Shown: positions 1 to 8,478 of the stretch, one piece after another
Numbering within the stretch: position 1 is the first letter of the stretch
Layout of the letters: every line of letters begins with the position of its first letter
Assembly (NCBI GenBank): GCA_947454155.1
Contig: CANGIT010000011.1
Coordinates: 60,800 to 124,799, forward strand
From: Chitinophagaceae bacterium
GTDB taxonomy: Bacteria > Bacteroidota > Bacteroidia > Chitinophagales > Chitinophagaceae
Reading direction: 5' to 3'
Length of the DNA: 64,000 bases
The notes under the pieces: generated by a model
What the model was told of the DNA's origin: nothing
The model's database searches: none
The model's input: the letters and a program-made list of their open reading frames with translations, nothing else
Program-made: the position numbers and the translations under genes

Positions 1-1650
1 TGGACAGCGCCTAAAGATGTGATTTTAAAAGTGGCCGGTATCCTCACCGTAAAAGGCGGAACCGGCGCGGTAGTAGAATATTTCGGCGAAGGTGCCATGA
101 ACATGAGCTGCACCGGTAAAGGAACCATTTGTAACATGGGTGCTGAAATTGGCGCAACCACTTCTACTTTCGGCTACGACGACAGCATGAGCCGTTATCT
201 GAAAGCGACCGGACGTGAGGAAATCGCTGCATTGGCCGATCAAATCAAAGATCACCTTACCGGCGATGCTGAAGTTTACGCCAATCCTGAAGCCTATTTC
301 GACCAGGTTATCGAAATCAATCTGAGCGAACTGGAACCCCATTTGAATGGTCCATTCACGCCGGATTTGGCCACTCCTATTTCAAAAATGAAAGAAACGG
401 CTGCCGCCAATGGCTGGCCTACCAAAATTGAAGTGGGTCTGATTGGAAGCTGCACCAACTCATCCTACGAAGATATCAGCAGAGCGGTTAGTTTGGCTGA
501 ACAGGTTTCGGAAAAAGGTTTGAAATTAAACGCCCAGTTCACCATTACTCCGGGCTCTGAGCAAGTACGCTATACAATTGAAAGAGACGGATTCCTTGGC
601 GTATTCGATAAAATTGGCGCTACCGTTTTTGCCAACGCCTGCGGACCTTGCATCGGCATGTGGGCCCGTATGGGTGCTGAAAAAGGCGAGAAAAATACCA
701 TCGTGCACAGTTTCAACAGAAACTTCGCCAAAAGAGCGGATGGCAATCCGAATACATTCGCTTTCGTGGGTTCACCCGAAATGGTGACCGCACTGGCTAT
801 TGCCGGCGATTTGAGTTTCAATCCGCTTACCGATACTTTGACCAATGATAAAGGGGAACAAGTAAAACTGGATCCACCTGCCGGCGATGAGCTGCCAGTA
901 AAAGGCTTTGCTGTTGAAGATGCAGGATATCAGGCGCCGGCCGAAGACGGCTCTGGCGTAGAAGTGCTTGTGGCGCCCACCAGCAACCGTCTGCAATTGC
1001 TCGATCCTTTCGCAGCCTGGGAAGGCACCGATTTGAAAGGACTCAAATTGCTGATCAAAGCCAAAGGAAAATGTACCACCGACCATATCTCTATGGCTGG
1101 CCCATGGCTGAAATTCAGAGGCCATCTCGACAATATCAGCAACAACATGCTGATTGGTGCGGTGAATTATTTCAATGAAAAAACAGACTGCATCAAAAAC
1201 CAGCTCACAGGAGAATATGGCACCGTTCCATCCACACAAAGAGCATACAAAGCTGCCGGCATCGGTAGTATTGTGGTAGGCGACGAAAACTATGGCGAAG
1301 GCTCATCGCGTGAGCATGCTGCCATGGAACCACGTCACCTCGGCGTGAGAGCCGTGCTGGTGAAATCTTTCGCACGCATACACGAAACCAATCTGAAAAA
1401 ACAAGGTATGCTGGCACTCACTTTCGAAGACAAAGCAGACTACGAAAAATTCAGAGAAGATGACAATATTGACATTTTAGGTCTTGCTTCTTTTGCGCCC
1501 AACCAAAAACTTAAAATGGTATTGCATCATATTGATGGCAGTTCAGACGAAATTGTAGTGAATCATTCTTACAATGAACAACAAATTGAATGGTTCAAAG
1601 AAGGAGCGGCACTGAACATCATCAGAAAAAATTTCGCTGCCAATAAGTAA
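1..1650 (+). CDS. acn: Aconitate hydratase, 5'-truncated by window edge
   Basis: Interconverts citrate and isocitrate in the TCA cycle. The reading frame is open from base 1, so the gene starts outside the window; about 549 residues are present and roughly 200 N-terminal ones are missing compared with the usual 750-residue mitochondrial-type enzyme. The iron-sulfur ligands are visible: [10 protein letters not shown] gives one cysteine (about residue 152) and ANACGPCIG gives two (about 212-215). The C-terminal swivel domain has the typical [15 protein letters not shown] motif near residue 430. A GTG at base 19 could be mistaken for a start, but the family sequence continues upstream of it. A terminator hairpin follows 20 bp after the stop. 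Identification is secure; the exact type name (acnA or acnM) is not. Confidence 0.95.
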   Translation, partial: WTAPKDVILKVAGILTVKGGTGAVVEYFGEGAMNMSCTGKGTICNMGAEIGATTSTFGYDDSMSRYLKATGREEIAALADQIKDHLTGDAEVYANPEAYFDQVIEINLSELEPHLNGPFTPDLATPISKMKETAAANGWPTKIEVGLIGSCTNSSYEDISRAVSLAEQVSEKGLKLNAQFTITPGSEQVRYTIERDGFLGVFDKIGATVFANACGPCIGMWARMGAEKGEKNTIVHSFNRNFAKRADGNPNTFAFVGSPEMVTALAIAGDLSFNPLTDTLTNDKGEQVKLDPPAGDELPVKGFAVEDAGYQAPAEDGSGVEVLVAPTSNRLQLLDPFAAWEGTDLKGLKLLIKAKGKCTTDHISMAGPWLKFRGHLDNISNNMLIGAVNYFNEKTDCIKNQLTGEYGTVPSTQRAYKAAGIGSIVVGDENYGEGSSREHAAMEPRHLGVRAVLVKSFARIHETNLKKQGMLALTFEDKADYEKFREDDNIDILGLASFAPNQKLKMVLHHIDGSSDEIVVNHSYNEQQIEWFKEGAALNIIRKNFAANK

Positions 1651-1670
1651 TTGAATTCATCTTACTGATC

Positions 1671-1706
1671 AAAGGGCTGTTTCAATATGAAATGGCCCTT
1701 TTTTAA
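1671..1706 (+). terminator. Intrinsic terminator of the aconitase gene
   Basis: A 13-bp stem (AAAGGGCTGTTTC paired with GAAATGGCCCTTT, two G-T wobbles) closes a 5-nt AATAT loop and is followed by a T run. Confidence 0.85.
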
Positions 1707-1795
1707 TTTGATGATTTGGAGATTTGGAGATTTGATGATTGGGGATTTGATGATTAGTGATTTAGGTTTGGGGATTTGGGATTGATGATTTGGAA
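1706..1795 (+). repeat. GATTTG-rich degenerate repeat downstream of aconitase
   Basis: Degenerate copies of GATTTG, GATGATTTG and GAGATTTG fill about 90 bp right after the aconitase terminator. Similar G/T-rich tracts lie on the sense strand downstream of rpoA (12897-12929) and rsmI (22838-22904), with a short one after glmS (5787-5805). Not coding; function unknown. Confidence 0.7.
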
Positions 1796-1824
1796 TCGAC
1801 GATTTTTGAATTCAAGTATCGCGC

Positions 1825-1897
1825 ATCCAGTATCCAGTATCCAGTATCCAGCATCCAGTATCCTGTATCCAGTACTAGCATCCAGTATCAAGCATCC
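1825..1897. repeat. ATCCAGT 7-bp tandem repeat
   Basis: Seven tandem 7-bp units (consensus ATCCAGT, with variants ATCCAGC and ATCCTGT) occupy 1825-1873. A 6-bp interruption ACTAGC follows, then two to three more degenerate units run up to the stop codon of the SET-domain gene. The 7-bp period is not a codon multiple, so the open frames through it are artefacts. Confidence 0.9.
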
Positions 1898-1898
1898 C

Positions 1899-2285
1899 TT
1901 ACTCTCCTGCTTCAAACCAAACCTTGTTCTCATCATTCCAGTCGCCGTTATAATTGATGGTGAGCTCTTCGCCAATTTCAATCCTTCTCACCGTTTTTAC
2001 AAAAATGATGTCTTCTTCATAATCCATGAAATACTCGCAGTTGCTGTTGTAGCTATGGTTATAAATCGGCACAAAACCCAGGGCCATACAGCATTGATTT
2101 TTATCCTCACCCCATTCAAAAATATAATCATGAAGCAAGGTCTTATCGAGATGCGCCCGGTCTTCTTTGCTCATCACAATCACCGGTGCCACCTCCACCA
2201 CTTCGTGAGCTTCGATGGCTTCGCGGGTAAAAACACCTCTGCCTTTTTGCGCTGTATGTTCTATGTATAAGGATGGAAAGATCAT
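1899..2285 (-). CDS. Small SET-domain protein (putative lysine methyltransferase)
   Basis: 128 residues that are almost only a SET domain, the S-adenosylmethionine-dependent protein-lysine methyltransferase fold. The hallmark motifs are present: GRGVF (residues 15-19), NHSYNSNCEY (76-85, matching the family NHS..PN motif) and GEELTINY (105-112) with the conserved tyrosine. There is no pre-SET, post-SET or targeting domain and no signal peptide, so it is probably cytoplasmic with an unknown substrate. It is transcribed divergently from mgtE, and its stop abuts the ATCCAGT repeat. Fold assignment is confident; activity is inferred. Confidence 0.85.
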   Translation of the reverse strand: MIFPSLYIEHTAQKGRGVFTREAIEAHEVVEVAPVIVMSKEDRAHLDKTLLHDYIFEWGEDKNQCCMALGFVPIYNHSYNSNCEYFMDYEEDIIFVKTVRRIEIGEELTINYNGDWNDENKVWFEAGE

Positions 2286-2372
2286 AACAAACTCGGAATT
2301 ATGAAGTAACTTGCACTGCGATTTGCTAAATTATACAATCGGTTCTACATCGGGCCATAAAATCAGTTCGGG

Positions 2373-3764
2373 ATGTCTCTGGAAATGGATGAAATATCAT
2401 TACAGCAACAGTTCGAAGAGGTGATTGCCTCCGAAGACAAACTGGCTATTCAGGAGTTTCTGAACGACCAGAACATCAGCGATGTGGCGGACCTTATTTA
2501 CGACAACCCCGATTACGAATCGCAAATCATCTCCCACCTCTCCATTCATCGCGCCGCCGGCGTTTTCAAAATTCTGGAATCAGGCGAGCAGAAACGGATC
2601 ATTGAGGACCTCCCTCCTTTCAAATCGGCCGAATTGCTGAACGAACTGCCGGTGGATGACCGTGTGGCCTTTTTGGAAGTGCTGCCCAAAAGCGTGGTCA
2701 GGGAGATGATCAAAATGCTGGACCCCGACGAAAGAAAAGATACGCTCGAATTGCTGGGTTATCCAGAAAACAGTGTGGGGCGTTTGATGAACCCCGACTA
2801 CGTGTATGTATACGAATACAACACCGTTAAAGAGGTGATCGACACCATCAGAAGATTTGGCACCAATAGCGAAACGGTGGATGTGATTTATGTGATCAAC
2901 TACAAAGGCGAACTCCTCGACGATATCAGAATCAGAGACATCATTCTGGCTTCACCCGAAATGAAGGTAAGCGAGCTGATGGACGATCGTTTCATCGCCC
3001 TCAATGCCAACGACGACCAGGAAATGGCCAACGAAGCCTTCAAGATGAACAATCGTGTAGCACTTCCCGTTATCGACGACAACGACATCCTGTTGGGGAT
3101 TGTTACCATCGATGACGTGTTGTGGGTGGCCAGTGAAGAGTTTAGTGAGGATATTCAGAAAATCGGGGGTACTGAAGCGTTGGATGAGCCTTATCTGGAC
3201 ATCAGCATTTTTAAGCTGATCAAAAAAAGAGCCGGCTGGCTGATTATCCTTTTCTTAAGTGAGATGTTAACCGCCTCGGCCATGCAGTTTTTTCAACATG
3301 AAATAGAAACCGCTACCGTACTGGCCTTGTTCATTCCGCTGATCATGAGCAGCGGAGGAAACAGCGGATCACAGGCCTCCACGCTGATCATACAAGCCAT
3401 GGCATTGGGCGAACTGACCATCACCGACTGGTGGCGTGTGATGCGCAGAGAGCTCATCACCGGTTTTTTATTGGGCGTGATTTTAGGCAGCATCGGCATC
3501 CTCCGTATTTTCCTGTGGCAACAATTACACATATTCGATTATGGCGCACATTGGAATCTCGTAGGTACCACCATCTTCTTTTCTTTGATTGGCATCGTCC
3601 TTTGGGGAAGTTTGATGGGCTCCATGTTACCCATCATCTTAAAAAGAATGAAACTAGATCCTGCCACCTCCTCTGCACCCTTTGTAGCTACCCTGGTGGA
3701 CGTTACAGGTATCGTTATTTATTTTTCTGTAGCTTATTTTTTCCTGAAAGGCATTATGCTGTAG
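2373..3764 (+). CDS. mgtE: Magnesium transporter MgtE
   Basis: Inner-membrane Mg2+ channel of 463 residues, normal length for MgtE. Order: N-terminal superhelical MgtE_N domain (about 20-135), a pair of CBS domains (about 137-255, second with ALPVIDDNDILLGIVTIDD) that sense cytoplasmic Mg2+, then five predicted membrane helices from about 285. The conserved SSGGNSGSQAS stretch lies near 325-335, and the pore aspartate is in ATLVDVTG near residue 443. No Mg-responsive leader is obvious in the 87-bp gap to the divergent SET gene. Confidence 0.95.
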   Translation: MSLEMDEISLQQQFEEVIASEDKLAIQEFLNDQNISDVADLIYDNPDYESQIISHLSIHRAAGVFKILESGEQKRIIEDLPPFKSAELLNELPVDDRVAFLEVLPKSVVREMIKMLDPDERKDTLELLGYPENSVGRLMNPDYVYVYEYNTVKEVIDTIRRFGTNSETVDVIYVINYKGELLDDIRIRDIILASPEMKVSELMDDRFIALNANDDQEMANEAFKMNNRVALPVIDDNDILLGIVTIDDVLWVASEEFSEDIQKIGGTEALDEPYLDISIFKLIKKRAGWLIILFLSEMLTASAMQFFQHEIETATVLALFIPLIMSSGGNSGSQASTLIIQAMALGELTITDWWRVMRRELITGFLLGVILGSIGILRIFLWQQLHIFDYGAHWNLVGTTIFFSLIGIVLWGSLMGSMLPIILKRMKLDPATSSAPFVATLVDVTGIVIYFSVAYFFLKGIML

Positions 3765-3940
3765 ATTATGGCCTTTATAATTTAGAAATTGGCAATTAAA
3801 ATGCTATTTTGCAGAGCTTTATGGCGCCAAACGCATAGAATGGCACTATAATCATCAATGACGACTGATGGAATTTATTTTTCATTCAATACAGTTGCTT
3901 TGAATTTTTCAGTATTTATAATTTTTTCAATTTACCAACC

Positions 3941-5779
3941 ATGTGCGGAATCGTAGGTTACACCGGTCATCGTCAAGCTTATCCGGTAATTTTAAAAGGT
4001 CTGAAACGTCTTGAATATCGTGGCTACGATAGTAGTGGCGTTGCTTTGCTCAAAGACGGCGTTTTGAATATTTATAAAAAGAAAGGGAAAGTGGCCGAGC
4101 TGGAAGAATCCATGATTGGCAAAAACATCGATGCGCATATCGGCATCGGTCATACCCGTTGGGCCACCCATGGCGAACCCAGCGACAGAAACGCTCATCC
4201 ACATTCCTCTGCAAGTGGCAAACTCGCCATGATCCACAATGGCATCATCGAGAATTATGCCCAAATCAAGCAAGAACTGATCAATAAAGGGTATAGCTTT
4301 TCCAGTGACACCGATACGGAAGTTCTGCTCAATTTCATTGAAGATATTCACAAGAACAATGGCTCCACATTGGAAGAAGCCGTTCGTATCGCCCTGAAAA
4401 GAGTGATCGGCGCTTATTGCATTTTGCTGATTGAGCAAGACAATCCCGACACCATCATCGCCGCCCGTAAAGGAAGCCCATTGGTGATTGGCATCGGCAA
4501 AGGCGAACATTTTCTGGCCAGTGATGCTTCACCCATCATTGAATACACCAAAGAAGTGGTTTATGTGAATGATTACGAATTGGCCATCGTGAAACCCGAT
4601 GAACTTATCCTTAAAAACCTGGGTAACGAAAAAATAACGCCTTATATCACCAAGCTCGATATGGAACTGGCCGCCATTGAAAAAGGAGGCTACGACCATT
4701 TCATGATCAAGGAGATTTTCGAACAACCCAGCACCATACACGATTGCCTCAGAGGCCGACTCGATGCCAAAGAAGGACAGATTCGTATGAGCGGCATCGA
4801 CCACAACATCGAACAACTGGCCAATGCCAGCCGCATCATGATAGTTGCCTGCGGCACCAGCTGGCATGCGGGACTGGTGGCTGAATACATCATCGAAGAG
4901 CTTTGCCGTATTCCTGTTGAAGTGGAATACGCTTCCGAATTCCGTTACAGAAACCCCATCATTCACAAAGGAGACGTGATCATCGCCATTTCTCAAAGTG
5001 GCGAAACGGCCGATACTTTGGTGGCGCTGGAAAAAGCAAAAGAAAACGGGGCTTTCATTTTCGGCGTGGTGAATGCTGTGGGCTCATCCATCGCAAGGAT
5101 CTCTCACGCGGGTGCTTACACGCATGCTGGTCCGGAGATCGGCGTAGCTTCCACCAAAGCCTTTACAGGACAGTTAGCCGTATTGATGATGATGGCATTG
5201 AACATCGCCAAACATAAAGGTACCATCACCATGGACAGATATCAGACATTGGTGTCTGAATTGGAAGCTGTTCCCGAAAAAGTAAGCGAAATCCTGAAAG
5301 GCACAGAACAGATAAAAGCCATTGCTGAAAAATACAAAGACGCCTCCGACTTCCTTTTCCTGGGCAGAGGCTACAATTTTCCTGTAGCTCTTGAAGGCGC
5401 ACTGAAACTGAAAGAGATTTCTTACATCCATGCGGAAGGCTATCCAGCCGCCGAAATGAAACATGGTCCCATCGCTTTGGTAGATGAAACGCTTCCTGTC
5501 GTTTTCATTGCCACCAAAGACCTCTATCACGAAAAAGTGGTGAGCAACATGCAGGAAATCAAAGCCCGCAAAGGAAAAATAATTTCCATCGTCACACAAG
5601 GTGATACACACAGTCCTTCGTTGAGCAATGACTATTTCGCCATACCGCTGGCCGATGAACTGATTGCTCCCATCCTTACCGTCATTCCTTTACAACTGCT
5701 CTCTTACTATGTGGGCATTGCAAAAGGAATTGATGTGGACAAGCCTAGAAACCTGGCCAAGAGCGTGACGGTGGAGTAA
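3941..5779 (+). CDS. glmS: Glucosamine-fructose-6-phosphate aminotransferase (isomerizing)
   Basis: Makes glucosamine-6-phosphate from fructose-6-phosphate and glutamine, the first step toward UDP-GlcNAc for peptidoglycan and lipid A. The protein starts MCGIVGYTG, which places the catalytic Cys directly after the initiator Met, as needed for the class II glutaminase domain (1-220). Two SIS sugar-isomerase domains follow (about 290-430 and 460-600; ISQSGETADT and the C-terminal KPRNLAKSVTVE are typical). 612 residues is the usual length. The 176-bp spacer after mgtE shows no glmS-ribozyme-like structure that I can recognise. A strong terminator follows. Confidence 0.97.
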   Translation: MCGIVGYTGHRQAYPVILKGLKRLEYRGYDSSGVALLKDGVLNIYKKKGKVAELEESMIGKNIDAHIGIGHTRWATHGEPSDRNAHPHSSASGKLAMIHNGIIENYAQIKQELINKGYSFSSDTDTEVLLNFIEDIHKNNGSTLEEAVRIALKRVIGAYCILLIEQDNPDTIIAARKGSPLVIGIGKGEHFLASDASPIIEYTKEVVYVNDYELAIVKPDELILKNLGNEKITPYITKLDMELAAIEKGGYDHFMIKEIFEQPSTIHDCLRGRLDAKEGQIRMSGIDHNIEQLANASRIMIVACGTSWHAGLVAEYIIEELCRIPVEVEYASEFRYRNPIIHKGDVIIAISQSGETADTLVALEKAKENGAFIFGVVNAVGSSIARISHAGAYTHAGPEIGVASTKAFTGQLAVLMMMALNIAKHKGTITMDRYQTLVSELEAVPEKVSEILKGTEQIKAIAEKYKDASDFLFLGRGYNFPVALEGALKLKEISYIHAEGYPAAEMKHGPIALVDETLPVVFIATKDLYHEKVVSNMQEIKARKGKIISIVTQGDTHSPSLSNDYFAIPLADELIAPILTVIPLQLLSYYVGIAKGIDVDKPRNLAKSVTVE

Positions 5780-5807
5780 AATAAAAGATAATTTGATTTG
5801 ATTTCAT

Positions 5808-5862
5808 TAAATAAAGAATGGGCTGTCTTCAATCAAGAGGCAGCCCATTCTTTATTTAATGA
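5808..5862. terminator. Bidirectional terminator between glmS and the convergent LTD gene
   Basis: AAATAAAGAATGGGCTG pairs perfectly with CAGCCCATTCTTTATTT around a short loop. A/T tracts at both stem ends allow termination of both convergent genes. A short AATTTGATTTGATTT tract precedes it on the glmS sense strand. Confidence 0.85.
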
Positions 5863-5868
5863 CTATTC

Positions 5869-8238
5869 TTATTGCAACACTACCCTGTTCGTGTACTGTT
5901 TGTTGTTAGTGATAACTTTGATCACGTAAATACCTCTTGACAACGCAGCAGTATTTATCGACAATTTGGTGTCGTTTGTATTGTATTGTTTGATTACTTT
6001 TCCTGAGACATCAATCAATTGAACAGCAGCAGAAGTGCCTGTTGTTTTGTCCATGTATATTGTCACCTGATCTGTTGCCGGATTAGGTATGGTCAACAAG
6101 GCCATTGACTTGCTGATCAATACAGATTTCACTGAAGAATACTCCTTGGAACCGTTGATATTGACAGATTTAAGTCTGTACAGATTCAGCCCATTCAAAG
6201 GACGGGCATCAACCGCATCATAGCTGCCGATGATTTGACTACCACCACGTGGCAAAACCGTGGCCACCACTTCCCAACGTAAGCCATCTACAGATCTTTC
6301 CACATTGAATTCACGCAATGCTTGTTCTGAAGCTGTCGCCCAGCTGATTTGAACTTTATCACCGGCCTTCTTCACATCAAATCGTGTAAGCGACACCGGT
6401 AGTGAAGAGCAAACCGCCACAGGCGATGTACTGTTGCGTGGTAATGGAGCCGCAGCAGTGATATCGGCCGAATTGTCATTGGTATCATCACATCCATTGT
6501 TGTTGCGGAATCCTGCAGTAGTGGTGCTCAGCGCAGGTGCAGCTGTTGTTTCGGCCTCATTCGCGGTGCCATATCCGATAAAGTCATACACACTACCGGT
6601 AGGTTGAGCGGCCAATGTACTATTAGTGAGCAATCCACTGCTGCCAAAAGCTACCTTACCATTGGTACCCGACATGTTGATGGTGAAAATCTGATCAGCT
6701 GCCAATGGCAAATCGGCTAAACCGGTTGAAGCTACTGTAGCTACCAGCAAATAACCGCCCGAAGGAATAACTGTACCTACAGGGAAAGTGTATACGTTAC
6801 CCGTTGTAGCGCCCAAATTACCAGCCGCAGAACCATACATCAGTTTGCATCCCGAAATATTTTGATCGGCTAAGGTATTGTTGTGAAGTTCCACATAATC
6901 GGCATTATAAGTAGCTGTGGCAGATCCACCACCACCATAAACCTGACTGATCACCACTCCGGCGCCTCCGGTTGATTCAAACCCGGTGCTGAAGGTTTGT
7001 ACGGTTGTGCCATAGACTGTCCCACTGGCTGTGGTAGCATAGGCCACATAATAATAGGTGGTTGATTGAGGTAATCCACTAAGTGAAACTGAGAATGCAC
7101 TACCGGTCAGGTTCGTTCCTGCCACTTGCGTTCCTGTTCCGGGAGTAAATCCGCTTACTGTGCTGTACTCCATACCATAGGCAGTTACAGGTTCGCATCC
7201 GGCATAAACAGTACCCGGTAATGTAGCGCTTGTGGGCGTAACCGCTGATGCCGCATTGGTGTACACCACCGCAGCATCTACCCCATATCCGGAAGCCGCC
7301 ACATTAATGGCAGAAGCGCCACCGCCAGATACAGCTATATTTCCACCATAGCTCTGAACGACCGTTGGTGCAAATTGAACATATACAGTGGCCGTGAAAG
7401 TTCCACCGGTTTGAGGAATCGTCAAAGTAGAAGTATAAGTTCCGGCAGCGTCAAGTGAAAAAGCATAGCCGGTTAATGCAGCGATAGTAATATCAGTCGC
7501 ATCCAGATTTGAGCCACCCACTACAAATGTGTTAGGTCCTGCAGTAGTGTTGATACATACATTACCAAACGCAGGCAATACAGTGGAAACTGTCAATGCC
7601 GGTGGAAGTGGAGTGACCCCACAAATAGCCACAGGCGAAGCACTGTTTCTGGGATTAGGTGAACCCAAAGTGAAATCACTGCTGTTGTTGTTGGTATCCT
7701 GACAACCATTGGCATTTCTGAAAGCGGCATTGGTAGAAGTAAGTGCAGGGCAAGCAGCAGTTTCCCATTCATTGGCCGAACCATAACCAATAAAATCAAT
7801 CACAGACCCAGCAGGCTGTGCGGCAAGCGTTGCATTGTTGACCATAGCAGCAGTTCCAAATGCCACCTTGCCATTGGTACCACTAATGGTTAAAGTGAAA
7901 GTTTGATCGGGTGTAACCGGTAAGGGAGCCAACCCTGTGCCTGCAGCAGCTGCAACAAGCAAATATCCGCCAGCGGGTATGATCACTCCTGTGGCAGGGA
8001 ATGTAAAAGCATTGGTTGTTGTGGAAGCAAGATTACCAGTAGCAGACCCATAAAGAATTTTAAACCCCGAAATATCCTGATCCACATTGCTCACATTGTG
8101 CAACTCCACATAATCAGCATTATATGTTCCTGATGCAGAACCACCACCACCATAAACCTGACTAATCACCACTGTGGTGGACTGAGAATAAGCCATAAAA
8201 GAAGTAATGGCCAGTAAAAAAGTAAATAGCTTTTTCAT
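5869..8238 (-). CDS. Secreted lamin-tail-domain protein with T9SS type A signal
   Basis: 789 residues. An N-terminal signal peptide (about 1-18, ending AYS-Q) is followed by: a lamin tail domain (about 20-205, motif NADYVELHN); an Ig-like domain (about 206-325); a fibronectin III-like domain (about 326-420); a second lamin tail domain (about 425-610); a domain with ISWATASEQ; and a C-terminal T9SS sorting domain (about 710-789, with IPNPATDQV and NRVVLQ). These features predict export across the outer membrane and surface attachment or release. The lamin tail and Ig/FN3 modules are close relatives of those in the 39704-43105 protein. Lamin tail domains often accompany extracellular nucleases or phosphatases, but no catalytic domain is seen here. 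Function unknown. Confidence 0.88.
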   Translation of the reverse strand: MKKLFTFLLAITSFMAYSQSTTVVISQVYGGGGSASGTYNADYVELHNVSNVDQDISGFKILYGSATGNLASTTTNAFTFPATGVIIPAGGYLLVAAAAGTGLAPLPVTPDQTFTLTISGTNGKVAFGTAAMVNNATLAAQPAGSVIDFIGYGSANEWETAACPALTSTNAAFRNANGCQDTNNNSSDFTLGSPNPRNSASPVAICGVTPLPPALTVSTVLPAFGNVCINTTAGPNTFVVGGSNLDATDITIAALTGYAFSLDAAGTYTSTLTIPQTGGTFTATVYVQFAPTVVQSYGGNIAVSGGGASAINVAASGYGVDAAVVYTNAASAVTPTSATLPGTVYAGCEPVTAYGMEYSTVSGFTPGTGTQVAGTNLTGSAFSVSLSGLPQSTTYYYVAYATTASGTVYGTTVQTFSTGFESTGGAGVVISQVYGGGGSATATYNADYVELHNNTLADQNISGCKLMYGSAAGNLGATTGNVYTFPVGTVIPSGGYLLVATVASTGLADLPLAADQIFTINMSGTNGKVAFGSSGLLTNSTLAAQPTGSVYDFIGYGTANEAETTAAPALSTTTAGFRNNNGCDDTNDNSADITAAAPLPRNSTSPVAVCSSLPVSLTRFDVKKAGDKVQISWATASEQALREFNVERSVDGLRWEVVATVLPRGGSQIIGSYDAVDARPLNGLNLYRLKSVNINGSKEYSSVKSVLISKSMALLTIPNPATDQVTIYMDKTTGTSAAVQLIDVSGKVIKQYNTNDTKLSINTAALSRGIYVIKVITNNKQYTNRVVLQ

Positions 8239-8310
8239 ATCAAAAAATTGAGGCCTAAAATTAGCGATTATTGCCTACATACACTGCTGACAAGCATCAT
8301 TTCTAAACTA

Positions 8311-8340
8311 TTGCGCTGATTATTTTATTTGCTATCTTTA
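8311..8340 (+). promoter_or_regulatory. Candidate promoter of the DUF4954 gene
   Basis: TTG (8311-8313), a 19-bp spacer and TATCTTTA (8333-8340) match the Bacteroidota -33 TTG / -7 TAnnTTTG pattern except at the last base. It predicts a leader of about 130 nt. Confidence 0.45.
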
Positions 8341-8478
8341 AAAAATCTAACTTATTAACTTAAATGAAGTCAGATTCTAATTGATGAATGCCTTTTGTTG
8401 ATTTTCATTTGCATTTCTTATTAAATAAATGGAAAGTCCAAAAAATGCTGCCAATCAATATAAAAGCCAAAACTAAAA

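Noticed and set aside
772..1239. 155-residue minus-strand ORF
   Set aside because: Antisense to aconitase; no start context or family.
1754..1981. Minus-strand ORF through the ATCCAGT repeat giving ILDAGYWILDTG-like peptide
   Set aside because: It is a translation of a 7-bp non-coding tandem repeat and runs into the real SET gene in another frame.
1776..2270. 164-residue plus-strand ORF
   Set aside because: Antisense to the SET-domain gene and passes through repeats; no family match.
3765..3940. Possible glmS ribozyme ahead of glmS
   Set aside because: The known ribozyme is mainly in Firmicutes, and no matching core or pseudoknot could be seen.
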